Assembly (NCBI GenBank): GCA_964017145.1
Contig: CAXHKQ010000129.1
Span: 1 to 13,766, forward strand
Direction of reading: 5' to 3'
Length of the DNA stretch: 13,766 bases
Origin: Agrocybe praecox
Taxonomy: Eukaryota > Basidiomycota > Agaricomycetes > Agaricales > Agrocybaceae
Shown here: piece after piece, positions 1 through 10,200 of the stretch
Layout of the letters: each line of letters starts with the position of its first letter
How positions within the stretch are numbered: position 1 is the stretch's first letter
Made by a program: the position numbers and the translations under genes
Notes under the pieces: generated by a model
What the model was told of the DNA's origin: nothing
Databases searched by the model: none
The model's input: the letters and a program-made list of their open reading frames with translations, nothing else

Positions 1-840
1 GATGGTGGTTACGGTGACGCGTTAAATCTATTGAGAGCTGTATATTATTGTTCTGACAGACTTCAAAGGCACCACTCAATTCGCTGGGCATTGTGTACGT
101 TTGCATTGAGATGCACACACACGGTGTCAATTTTATCGGTAAATCGCTCATTGAGTCTACACTACTGTAATGTGTGCGTTCTCGCTTCCCATGCAATCGC
201 AATCGCGCAAGAGCAAACAAGCCTCATTTGTTAGCATTTAATTTCCGGCTGATCTCTCTGTGCGAATTCCAGTCGTAGGTGTGTGCATGTGTTTGTACTA
301 GATTAATACCTATGAACGTGCATTTAATTCATGAAAATGTAAGGCTTGAATATATATCTCAGGCCTCACTCTGCCATTTTTTATATTTCGACCCTAATGT
401 CTTTCTGGGAAAATCAGGCATCGAGTCAAATTCGATGATTTCATTAAAGTCTAAGCGGTGCTTCGCAAGGATCGTCCTTAATTGTTTTATATTTCATGCA
501 TTCATGTCTTTGAACCGTCGAACATCTCCCAGGAACAATTTGAAGGCCCTTGCTGCGGATAATAATAAAAATTGAATAAATTTCATATTGTTCCCAATTG
601 TCCGAACTACAAAACAATGTGTTTGAATTATTTTTACTTCGACTATTACAAACTACAGCCTACCTAAAACAGTATGCACAGTTATAGGTAATAGGTATAA
701 ACCTAGTATTTGTTTGTGTGTGTGTGCCTGTGTGTGTCTACACAATCTGCTCCCAAAGCTCACAACACTGTTCGCGGGTCACACACAACTACTACACAGA
801 GTACACTATTAGATTTGCATATCGTGCGCAATTTGCCGAA
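1..840. other. Upstream non-coding region, no gene seen
   Basis: This stretch lies upstream of the phosphate transporter gene. Open frames here are short (at most about 100 codons), of low complexity, and show no recognisable domain or good splice structure. The sequence is AT-rich and contains a GT-rich tract near 712-738. It probably holds intergenic or promoter-distal sequence; no specific regulatory site can be supported. Confidence 0.5.
712..738. repeat. GT-rich microsatellite
   Basis: Imperfect run of GT dinucleotides interrupted by TTT and CC. It is a simple sequence repeat located about 800 bp upstream of the transporter start codon. Confidence 0.7.
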
Positions 841-864
841 GATCTGCGTTCGATATGCTTCTAG

Positions 865-1012
865 TTGCTGTTAGTCGTCCACCGAGCATCAGCACTGACG
901 GTCGTTCGTTTTTTCTCTCGTTCGTTACAGCGTAATCGCGGATCGAAACCAGTGCGAGTGACATCAATTGGCCAGCACATTCCATCCCGGAATCGCGACA
1001 TTGTCACCTCAG
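865..1012 (+). other. Probable 5' non-coding exon of the PiT gene, start uncertain
   Basis: A GC-richer stretch ends at a near-consensus donor (CTCAG followed by GTAAGT at 1013-1018). An acceptor with a pyrimidine-rich tract (TTCTCTGCTCCACAG) ends at 1090, giving a 78-nt intron, a typical size for a short dipteran intron. The 5' boundary given is only approximate because no transcription start can be fixed from sequence. Alternatively the transcript starts downstream at the TATA box at 1111 and this exon is not used. Confidence 0.4.
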
Positions 1013-1090
1013 GTAAGTGGTCGATTTTATCGGTAGAACTTGGAACATCGGCGGTTTACAATTTTGTATTTTCACTTCTCTGCTCCACAG
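1013..1090 (+). other. Probable intron in the 5' leader of the PiT gene
   Basis: GTAAGT donor at 1013 and CTCCACAG acceptor ending at 1090, 78 nt. Supported only by the splice-site consensus and size. No coding continuity can test it because it lies in the untranslated leader. Confidence 0.4.
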
Positions 1091-1110
1091 CTCAGCGCAC
1101 AACAAGTCCC

Positions 1111-1117
1111 TATAAAA
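1111..1117 (+). promoter_or_regulatory. Candidate TATA box
   Basis: TATAAAA preceded by CCC is a good match to the metazoan TATA element, 394 nt upstream of the start codon. If used, transcription would begin near 1138-1145. This competes with the model in which the leader begins upstream of the 1013-1090 intron; both could serve as alternative promoters. Confidence 0.3.
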
Positions 1118-1231
1118 CATACGCGCCTACCTCATCGCAACTGAAAGCTATACCCAGAAAAATCACCAGACAAGAACAACACTTGAATCCTCACACACGC
1201 TCTCATCTCACTACTCCCACACACGGACATT

Positions 1232-1291
1232 ATGACAGTTATACACACCAGAACCCATCGACTTGACATGATGGTCAAGTTGAAAAGCTAA
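1232..1291 (+). other. Upstream ORF of 19 codons in the PiT leader
   Basis: An ATG at 1232 opens a 19-residue reading frame ending in TAA at 1289-1291, with two further in-frame ATGs at 1268 and 1271. A second tiny uORF (Met-Asp-Ser-stop) follows at 1298-1309. Both end more than 200 nt before the main start at 1511, so they could dampen or condition translation of the transporter by reinitiation. The reading frames are seen directly; any regulatory effect is inference. Confidence 0.4.
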
Positions 1292-1510
1292 AGAGCAATG
1301 GATTCGTAACAACGCTTCTCACCTCGCCCCCCAAACCATCCTTTCACTTTCACTTCATTCCATTCCTTGTGCGCGCGATCATTTTACCCTTTCAACGAGA
1401 GTTCGGTTCTGCGTTCTGAGCTCTGTGTTAACTCAACATACACACACTTGCGGACTTGTTTATAAGCCGTCGTCGAACAACAAACCGCGCTTCGACACTT
1501 CGACACTACA

Positions 1511-4500
1511 ATGTTGCCCCCCTACTCGCCCGACATCATCTGGCTGGTGTGCGTCGCCTTCGTGATCGCCTTCGTGCTAGCCTTCGGCATCGGCGCCAAC
1601 GATGTGGCCAACTCGTTCGGCACCAGCGTCGGCGCCAAAGTCCTCACCATCCGGCAGGCCTGCTGGATGGCGACCGTCTGTGAGCTGGCCGGAGCCGTGC
1701 TGATTGGATACAAAGTCTCCGATACGATGCGCAAGAGCATCCTGGACTCGGCCGTGTACGTCGATGACGAGAAGTCGCTGATGCTCGGATGCACCGCTGC
1801 TCTGGCGGCCAGTGCCGCCTGGCTGCTGGTCGCCACGTGGCTGAAGTTGCCCATCTCGGGCACGCATTCGATTGTGGGCGCTACGGTGGGATTCAGTCTG
1901 GTGGCGAAGGGATTCCGGGGGCTGCAGTGGGCGGCGCTGGGCCGCATCATCGGCTCGTGGTTCGTGTCGCCGGTGCTGAGCGGTGTGATGAGCGTGGTGC
2001 TGTTCTGGGGCATCAAGCGGTGGATTCTGCAGGCCCGGAATCCGCTGCAGGCGGGACTGTGGGCGCTGCCGGTGTTTTATGCGGTGACGTTTGCGGTGAA
2101 CGTGTTCAGCATCGTGTACAAGGGGCCGAAATGTGAGTGTTGATGGCAGATGCACGGAGTGATTTTCGGATCGATGAATAATGATGTGATTTCGTTTGCT
2201 GGCGTGTTTGCGCAGTGTTGCACTTGGACGGCATCTCGGCGCCGGTGGCGATATCGATTAGCGTGGGCGTCGGACTGGCGATCGGGGCGCTGGTGCAGTG
2301 GCTGGTGGTGCCGTGGCAGCGGCGCAAAGTGCTGGGCCAGAGCAAGGCGTCGGGTAAACCGGTCAAGTTCACGATTGATGGTGGTGAGGGTGAGTGGTTC
2401 TTTTTTTAATAATATATGTTTTACGTGCCATGTTTTTCGTCAACCGAAACCGCGACCTAAATTCATGTTTCATATAAACCCTCTAGTAGTGCGAGTTCAT
2501 ACGATTTCACTGAAAACATGAGAATATACTCCACTTTAAATGCTCCAGATCGAACACCGTAACTAGTTTTCCCTGTAATTTTGTTCAACAGATTTCTTCA
2601 TGTGCTCTTAGCTGATATATTCCCAGCATTTCGCAATAAAACTTTCCAACGAATAGGTGGACCCTTTTTACTAAAAACGACATAGAATATTCCAACAGTT
2701 CTCGTTGGATGTTTATAACTGAATAATCTTTATAAGGTCAATGCTAACGCCGGAGTAATATAAACTCTTGGTTTCAAGTATTGTTTCTCAACTAGAGTAA
2801 CTAAAGACCACAGCCACCAAACCAAATGTTTAAATGTTCACACACATGTTCTGAATAATAATTACAGAACCATCTCATTGGATGCTTTATATTATGTTAT
2901 GATATGACCAAGGCTCAGAAGTTGAAGGAAAATCACTTCTTTTCCTGTTTATCCTACAGAACATTGAATCGTACTGAAACGTGACGATTCCATTCGAATC
3001 AAATAAACTCAATTATATTTTCCATTTATGCCATTTTTTACGTAAAACTCTTTCCTCCCCTATTTTCCTTTTTAAAGACTTCTTTTCTGTTTTTTTTTTT
3101 CATTATTTGCATTGTGTTTAAGCCCTTTTTGTCGTTTTTAGACCCTTTTTATAATCGTACACATTTTCATTGAATTGTATACTGGCCAATGCTCAACTGT
3201 TGGTTACACAAAAAAGCTCGTTCGAAAAAATGTTCAAATCGTTGTTCTGAAAATATATAATACAAAGCACGTATTGCCGAAAATTAAAACATAGATTAAA
3301 GCGATAAATCGGCACTAGAATCATTTTCGCGATCTTAATACAATTTGTATTCGAAACATCATTGAGAAATCATGGTTTTTAGACCAGTTTTAATGTTTTT
3401 AGGCCCCTTCAATGTTTTTACCCACTATTTTATGTTCATAAATCGTACTTCTATAGGCCTCAAGTGCTGGACTTTGGTTATTGTTCATTATTTATAGTGA
3501 TTCATCGCCGAATTATTTTAATAAATGGAAAATTACACCATGCACCAAAATACCAAAGTTGAGAGGGTCATGCTCCGAACTAGAAATGTTTCTGATATAT
3601 ATCTTAAATTCAACGCTTGCAAAATGCACAAGAGTTCAATTTACTAGACAAGTAAAGAAAACGGTAATTGCCAATTTCGCAACTAAAAAATGTTCGCGTG
3701 ATTTTTTGTCCGTCATTTTTGCCCTTTTTCACTAATTTTCACTTTTGTTGCATGGTAGCGCTGAAACTATAGACACTATAGTGAAACAAATATCAACATA
3801 AATCATAGCATTTTAATTAGCTTTCGTTTGATGTGTGACAGATCGGCCTACACAAACTCAAACATGAGATATCCGCAAATGTCTGAAGCCATGTCGGAAA
3901 AAAACAACTTACGGCAATTTCTTCGAAAGCTATCCATCGATCTTATTTTTCTTGCCGAATTCGTTATTTGGTGTTTAAAACACGTCCGAAAAATCTGTAC
4001 AGAAGGCCGGTAAATGTCATGATCCCATTTTTGTCAAGGTATTCGATCTGGAGCCCATAGAGTGAGGACAGCATGGCGGACTTGTTCACTAGAATATTGA
4101 TATCGATATGATTAAAATGTAATAAAATAAACATTGAATATTGGCTAAATACTACATAATGATAAAAGGTTAAATTGCACCCTATAATAATGCTTCTCTC
4201 TCATTTTCTGCTCACCCAGATGCCACCCCCTCCGGCAGCCCAACCAAACGGCCAAAAACATCGCGCCCCAACTCCCTCATCGTCGCCGACGGCGCAGCAA
4301 GCGACAAACTCCTGCCAGCCATCACCGAAACCACCGAGCTGGTCGCCTTTCGCGCCGACCAACCATCGATCGGCAACGGCGACCAGCACCACCAGCACCT
4401 CAACCACGGCGATCCCGCTCTACTGCGCAACCTCATCGTCGGCGATCTGTCCGCGCAACTCACCAACTCCATTGCCGCGGCCAAAGATGCGGCCGCCTCC

Positions 4501-6301
4501 ACGGCGGCGGCAGATCCGCCAACATCTGCCGGCACTAATGCGCACCAATTCTCACCCAACATGGTCGAACGCGCCGAACGGCTGCTGGGCAAGGCTAGCT
4601 TGGACAACACCGATCTGACCATCACCAGCCTCAACTACATCGATGAGCAGCACAACGGAGCGGCGGCCACCGCTCGAAACGGCGCCATTCAGTCGTACTT
4701 CGATCGGCACAGCCAGCCACGATCGCCGGTTGTCAATGGCACCACCAATGGCGCCACAAATGGCACCGCCGTTGTAGCGACCACCGGCGTGGTCGCCGTC
4801 TGTTCGCCCGACACCGCCACCGGTGACTGTCCCAGTTCCAGCGAAGCTGACACGCTGCCCGTTGCCGATTTGCCGCGCGATCCGGCCGCTGCCGCCGCCG
4901 TGGCGGAACCGAACCGAACGAAAGAGACGCTGGCTTCGAACTCGAGCAAGGTTCCGCTGATCGGGTGCTCGCGCACCGATACCTCGGCCACGGCGGCGCT
5001 GGCGCTGGTCGACGAGCCGGAGGACGTGTCGACGCTGTTCTCGTTCCTGCAGGTGCTGACGGCGGCGTTTGGGAGTTTCGCGCATGGCGGCAATGATGTG
5101 AGCAACGCGATTGGGCCGTTGATTGCGATCTGGATGATTTTCGTTGATGGGACGCTGGCCAAGGAGTCGGAGACGCCGCTGTGGATTCTGGTGTTTGGTG
5201 GGGCGGGCATTTCGGTCGGTCTGTGGGTGTGGGGCAGGAGGGTCATCGAGACGGTGGGCAATGATCTGACGACGATAACGCCGTCGACGTGAGTATTTTT
5301 GATGTGTTTGAATTTTTCAATCTGGAAAATGTGGTTCCCTGAAGATGTTTAATGTTCAGGTTGGTGGCTCAGTTTTGGGGCGGAACGCTATAACTTAAGC
5401 AAGATTACCTTTTCCTCTCTTATGCCCTTTCTCACCTTTATCTTTATTTTTACTAGTGTGTTTAACCCTTTTTTGCCCTTTTTTATAATTGTTTTTATAA
5501 TATACTTCTATAAACCGAGAGCATTTTTTTTACGTAGGTATTCATAGTCTTATTATAACACTGATTTATGATAGGAAGAAGAGAGCGCCGCAAAAACGCA
5601 AAAACAAACATTTGTCCAATTCTACCAAAATGCTATAATCAATGAAATGGGCTTTGAATTGGGGTCACATCTATATAAATATTTGATACGATCCTTTTGG
5701 TAAATTGTGATGAATTTATCTGTTCATCCGATGGGCAGAGTAAACTTTTGATAAGCCTGATAACAAAGCCGCAAGAACCAAAAATGTAAATAATGTACAC
5801 AGTATGATGTAAAAGAAGTACAAATCCCATATTGAGGAGGCTGTATCTTTCGTCTGGATTGTCAGAATGAGTTCGTCTCTTACAATAACGTTAGTGGAGT
5901 CTCTAAAGCACAGATTCCGAAAATTCCAATATTTATCAAACAAACTAGCTATTTATCATATAAGAAACATCATTCAGTCCATTAACATTCACCAATATTC
6001 TGATCTCCATTCCCAAAGTGGCTTCACCATCGAAATCGGCGCCGCCATGACGGTGCTGCTGGCCAGCAACTTCGGTCTGCCCGTCAGCACGACCCACTGC
6101 AAAGTCGGCTCCGTCGTCTTCGTCGGCTACTCGAATGCGCATCGCTACACTGCGGCCGAGTTGGCGGCCGGCCTGCCACAAATCAAAGCGGTCGACTGGG
6201 CGCTGTTCCGGAACATCGTGTACGCCTGGGTGGTGACGGTGCCGGTGGCGGCGCTGCTCAGCGCCGCCATCATGTGGGTGCTGATGGCGGTCGCGTTGTA
6301 A
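1511..6301 (+). CDS. SLC20A: Sodium-dependent inorganic phosphate transporter, PiT/SLC20 family (4 coding exons)
   Basis: Coding exons 1511-2132, 2216-2389, 4220-5288 and 6019-6301 have GT-AG borders and join in frame to 715 residues, close to the animal PiT range (about 650-680). The family imports phosphate with sodium across the plasma membrane. The internal duplication typical of PiT is clear: [10 protein letters not shown] (Asp31) and [11 protein letters not shown] in the N-half, [10 protein letters not shown] (Asp558) and [11 protein letters not shown] (about 645-655) in the C-half. About seven hydrophobic segments lie in residues 9-250 and four to five in 535-715. Between them is a hydrophilic loop (about 265-535) rich in Ala, Thr, Asn and Pro, encoded by one exon and poorly conserved in the family. 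The start ATG at 1511 has A at -3 and places the first membrane segment at residue 9, as in relatives. The Drosophila counterpart is NaPi-III. No truncation or missing key residue is seen. The gene converges on pyd. Confidence 0.95.
2133..2215 (+). other. PiT intron, 83 nt
   Basis: Starts GTGAGT, ends TTTGCGCAG, phase 1. Splicing restores the family-conserved stretch YKGPKLLHLDGI across the junction, whereas reading through reaches a stop almost at once. A short constitutive-looking intron. Confidence 0.9.
3110..3295 (+). repeat. Diverged direct repeat, copy A
   Basis: Shares an ordered set of short words with 3376-3545: runs of TTTTTAGACC and CCCTTTTT, then ATCGTAC (3154-3160), a GGCC..A.TGCT block, GGTTA (3202-3206) and further on GCCGAA. 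The shared order argues for an old duplicated or transposed unit, but identity is low and gaps are needed, so this is tentative. Confidence 0.3.
3376..3545 (+). repeat. Diverged direct repeat, copy C
   Basis: Counterpart of 3110-3295: TTTTTAGACC, CCCCTT, ATCGTAC (3442-3448), GGCC (3456-3459), a TGCTGGACTTTGGTTA block ending at 3480, then GCCGAA. It also shares TACTTCTATA (3446-3455) with the next intron at 5503-5512. The host family is not recognised. Confidence 0.3.
5289..6018 (+). other. PiT intron, 730 nt
   Basis: Donor GTGAGT at 5289 and acceptor ATTCCCAAAG ending at 6018, phase 2. Splicing regenerates the conserved TPST-GFTIEIG stretch. The frame entering the last exon is open well upstream (from about 5867), but that part has no similarity to the family. 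The block 5450-5515 carries TTTAACCCTTTTTTGCCC and TACTTCTATA, resembling the repeats in the preceding intron. Confidence 0.9.
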
Positions 6302-6650
6302 GCGCGAACGACGACGCCAATTTGATGCGATGCTATCGTCGATATGCTGCACACACACAGAAACTCACAAACATGCACACATGCGAGTGCATACAAACTA
6401 CAAATGGCGCTCACACGCGTAATCGTCTACTTTATGACCTGTTGCACATGTGTCTCACTCACTACTACTGTCTTTGTCGTCAAAATCATCGGTGTTTGTC
6501 GTCGAATGCCGACGTCGATGTTTGTGCGTCGTGTTTGGTAGAAACACTATGCGTAGTTGATGATCATGATCGACGAGCGAAGGAATTCGCGTTGATTAAA
6601 TCTATATTATATTATTAATATTATATATTAAATAGAACAACAAACAACAA
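6302..6650 (+). other. Probable 3' untranslated region of the PiT gene
   Basis: Follows the TAA stop at 6299-6301. Two variant poly(A) signals ATTAAA lie at 6595-6600 and 6627-6632; no canonical AATAAA is seen on this strand before the pyd stop. A low-complexity A/C-rich stretch follows (about 6633-6700). The end coordinate is an estimate. Confidence 0.45.
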
Positions 6651-6700
6651 AACACAAAACACACAACACAACAAAACCAACAACTCGAAAACCAACAAAC
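6633..6700. repeat. A/C-rich low-complexity tract (G/T-rich on the - strand)
   Basis: Almost only A and C on the + strand. Read on the - strand it is a GT-rich tract of the kind found downstream of cleavage sites, so it could help end the pyd transcript. It lies between the two convergent genes. Confidence 0.5.
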
Positions 6701-6844
6701 AGGATCTGTGAAACAATTAATATACACTCGTGTCGCAGCCATGAAGAAGAAAAATGAACACTGCACTGAACAAAGCCGATGTAGCGCGATTATTGTGTGT
6801 TGAATTTTGCATTTATTTCGTTCCAGCACTAACTAATTTAATAA

Positions 6845-7270
6845 TGATGATCGAACAGTGTTTGTTTAATATTTATTTATATACCTTATGTACATTACAT
6901 TCGTTTTTTAATAACATCTTAACGATTATTGTTCGGATTTTTCATACTGAATGCTGAGTGCGGGCGGGGTATGGATGCTGATACATACATAATTCTGTCA
7001 ACAAGTATTATAGAGCATATAGGCATACATATTATTATATTGTAGTACTGTGTATGTTGCATTAGAATATAGAATAGAATAGAGTCAGTTGTAAATAGCA
7101 TATCGTTTATGTAAATCTGTCTAGAACTATTATTATTATATCGGCGTATCGGCGTCCTAAAAATGTGTCGACAACGACCAAATTGATTCATCATCATCAT
7201 CCGTCGTCCACATCTTGCGTTTAGGTTTGCGTGTTTGAATTGAATCGCTCTTATCTGTTATCTAGTATGC
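6845..7270 (-). other. Probable 3' untranslated region of pyd
   Basis: Sequence following the pyd stop codon. Canonical AATAAA signals on the - strand are at 6877-6872 and 6818-6813 (TTTATT on the + strand). Cleavage near 6850 or near 6795 is therefore likely; the end given is an estimate. A short CAT trinucleotide run occurs at 7190-7200 on the + strand. Confidence 0.45.
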
Positions 7271-10200
7271 TCAAAAGTGGTCCACCTGCACCGAAACCGT
7301 GTGCGCCGCCGCCGTCTGCGGCAGATCGATGTTGTCCCAATTGGTGCGCTGCGTCTGCTCGCTGTCGGTGGCCTTCAGCGCCAGGCCCAGCGAAGCGGTG
7401 CGGCCGGCACAGTGCGGAATGTTGAGGGTGACGGGGCGCAGGAACTCGATGCCCTGCGGTCCGCACATGACCAGCGGCGATAGCATTGTCTCACCTGTGA
7501 AAAGTTCGAACTTGGATTAGTTGGGCAACAAAGAGACATATAGCCTTTTCACATTGAGTTAACGATTTCACGAATAAGTTGAACGTTGCGACTAATAGAT
7601 TTAATGTATTGATAAATATGTTGGTCTATCGAATTAACAAATAAGAGCAACGATTTACCAATTTAACTTTTGCAATCAACGTTCCCATATTTGGAATCAA
7701 CGATTATGATTTGTGAAAACATGATATATAAATGTGAATTCGGTAAATCGTTAATTCTTATTTGTAAATTGTGAGTTGGTTGAACCTATTTGTCAATGTT
7801 GAACCAAACAATCAGAACGTTTAAGTTATTTATCAAATCGTTAACTCATTGTGTAAATGCTATATCACGGTTAGATTGTGTCAGACAAATACTACGTGAA
7901 AAAGTACATTCGGCGTGCATGTTCATATTTTTATACAGTTTACTACAGAAAGCGTGCAATGAAAACGAAAACCGAGTGATCATTAACTACATCATGCCCA
8001 ACACATAACTAGAAAACAGTCCCAAACTACAATTTCTACTTCATCGCACACACGCACACACACACATTTCGGCACAAAATCAAAATATCAGTTCGTTATT
8101 ATCAGCTCAGTCAGTTATAGCCCATGTTCACAAATCGTCATTTTTGTCACTTGTCCTGTGTCCCACTGTTACTCTTTGCTTGTAGCTGATAGAAGTCCCA
8201 TCGTTTTGCTATCCTATTTTACATAGTGAGTTCGGTCTGCCGTTTATGAGAGACTTGTTCTTGTCCATGTAGAACAGTCTAGTCAAGTTTCTTCACTAGA
8301 CTATTCTGAAAGATATAACAGTTCTAACAGTCTAGGTTACATACAAATCGCACAAGACGATTTCCAGTTGATTGTAGGATCTTACACAAATTAACAGGCA
8401 TTCGTCTGAGCACTTCTAGTCATGTAGTAACAACTATTAGAGAATTGTAATAATACAGTTCACTTGAATGGACATTACTCTATGATCTACAAAAAAAAAT
8501 CGATTGAAAAAAGTCTTATTATTCATCTTCTTATACACAAAAATTGACAAAAAACGTTGTGGCTTTATGTTTTGTGGGGCAAAAAAAAGGGGTGTATGAA
8601 GACGATGAGACGGTTGAAACATGACTAGAATTGCGTCGAAAAAATCGTATTCAATTGCACAAGATCCTACAAACTGAAAATTAAGCAAATCCTCACAAAT
8701 GTCTGTTGTGTCAGTTGTGAAGAAAAAGACAAGATCTTACAGGATCAGAATACGGCTGAATATCTGCACTATGCAATAAAGGATGATAGAAAAACGTTGT
8801 GATTTCTATCAGACAAAATCACAAACATTTAGTAATGACCTCAGACAAGTGACAAAAAACGACGGTCGGTGTTCGAGCTCCATTAGTTCCAAAAATCAAA
8901 CACAACACACCACTCTCCACTCCACTCCACTCGCTCTACCAACCGTTTTCCATGTCCAGCGGCGGTCCGCCGACCACCTGACTCATCCGCGGATCCGTCA
9001 CCGTAAAGTAGATCTCCTGCTGCACCCCCGCCGCAATCGCCCCCGGCGGTATGCTGATGCTCACGTTCCACACGGCATCGCACAGCGTGCCACCGTTCGC
9101 ATCGAACGTTCCTCGCATCGTCGTTTGCTCGCGCAGCGGCGGATTCATCGCCGCACCATTGGTGGGCAGTGCCATTTGGCTGGCGTACGGAGTGCTCTGC
9201 GCATTCGGCGGCCCCGTCGGCAGGCTGATCATCGAGGCGCCCGCCGCACCGCCGCCAGCGCAAGTGAATTGCGTCTCGATGGAGGTGCGGCTGGCGTGTG
9301 GATGGAGCTGCTGCTGGTGCTGAGCATGGGCCAGCTGCATTGCTTCGGGGATGCCGGGCACAATGAAGCTGTCGACAATTTGTTGGGGTTGTGGCTGAGC
9401 TTGAGCTTGAGGTCGAGCTGCGAGAGGCGATCCGGGCTGCGGCGCCGGTGCCGTGCGCTTGATCATGTTGGATATGTGGAAGGGATCGCGCATCGATCGA
9501 GGGGTCATTGGAGCTTGAGGATGTTGCTGTGGCTGCGGTGCGACGACGGTTTTCTGCAGGTCGGATTGGTTGTTGACGTTCTGATTGGTGAGTGTGTCCT
9601 CCTCGTCATCTTCGGCAGCATCTTCATCTTCGTCATCTTCGTCATCATCATCTCTGGTCTCATCCATCGTCTCGTCCATCGTTTCGTCATTTTGCTGATC
9701 GGCCGCCATTGCCGCCGACGACTCAATGAACCCATTGTCCAGATGATCGATGACCGCCTTCAGACTCAAATCGTTCTCATGCTCTCCCTCGCCGGCATCG
9801 CCGTCCGATTGCACCGCATCCGACGCCGGCAATCCCTCCACTTTGACCCCATCCAAGCACTGCGACTCGCGCGCCTCGTAAATGGGCTCCGGCCGACCGG
9901 CGCCACCACCAATCTCCCTTCGCGATACGTACACCGGTTCGGCCATCGATTCCATGGCCTCGCGGCGCGACTGGTAGATGTGATCGCGCAGCTGCGTGCG
10001 CGTCTTGAAGCCACGCTCCTTGAGCTCGCGACGCGACTGATAGACGACGGCACCTCCCGGGCTTCCTGCTGCCGGAGCCGGTGACTGGCTACCAGTCGAT
10101 GCCGATGCAGAGGACAGGGCTTCGCTGCGCGTGCCGTAGATGGGCGAGTCGCTGTGGCCAGGAGCTGTGGCGTCCATTGGCGTTGAGGCGGCTGACGAGG

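Larger units (their letters stand above)
2390..4219 (+). other. PiT intron, 1830 nt, AT-rich with diverged repeats
   Basis: Donor GTGAGT at 2390 and acceptor TTTTCTGCTCACCCAG ending at 4219, phase 1; the frame is maintained into the hydrophilic loop exon. The intron is AT-rich with many poly-T runs. It contains two diverged copies of a direct repeat (see the repeat entries), a 7-bp hairpin (ACTATAG, ACA, CTATAGT, about 3767-3783) and no credible coding sequence. Confidence 0.85.
7495..8943 (-). other. Last pyd intron, 1449 nt, hosting inverted-repeat elements
   Basis: The only donor that keeps the ZU5 frame is G followed by GTTGGT (8943 downward). The acceptor is TTTTCACAG ending at 7495. 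Joining gives ENG-ETMLSP, the conserved family sequence. The intron is AT-rich and carries the 7543-7860 and 8365-8676 elements, a CA microsatellite near 8047-8066 and a hairpin at 8271-8307. No coding sequence is seen in it. Confidence 0.85.

Noticed and set aside
3481..4013. Short + strand open frames in the long PiT intron
   Set aside because: Short, AT-driven, no recognisable product. The stretch could derive from an old retroelement, but no reverse transcriptase or other motif can be seen.
5716..5943. 75-codon - strand open frame in a PiT intron with a membrane-like hydrophobic segment
   Set aside because: No family recognised, AT-rich sequence that favours hydrophobic residues by chance, and no splice partners of the right phase evident nearby.
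5867..6301. Alternative PiT start inside the last intron reading into the final exon
   Set aside because: The extra N-terminal part has no PiT similarity and would remove most of the transporter; the spliced model rebuilds conserved sequence across the junction.
8783..10084. 433-codon open frame on the + strand
   Set aside because: It is antisense to the large pyd exon, has an Arg/Leu/His-rich composition typical of the complement of GC-rich coding sequence, and shows no domain. The - strand frame has clear ZU5 and repeat structure.
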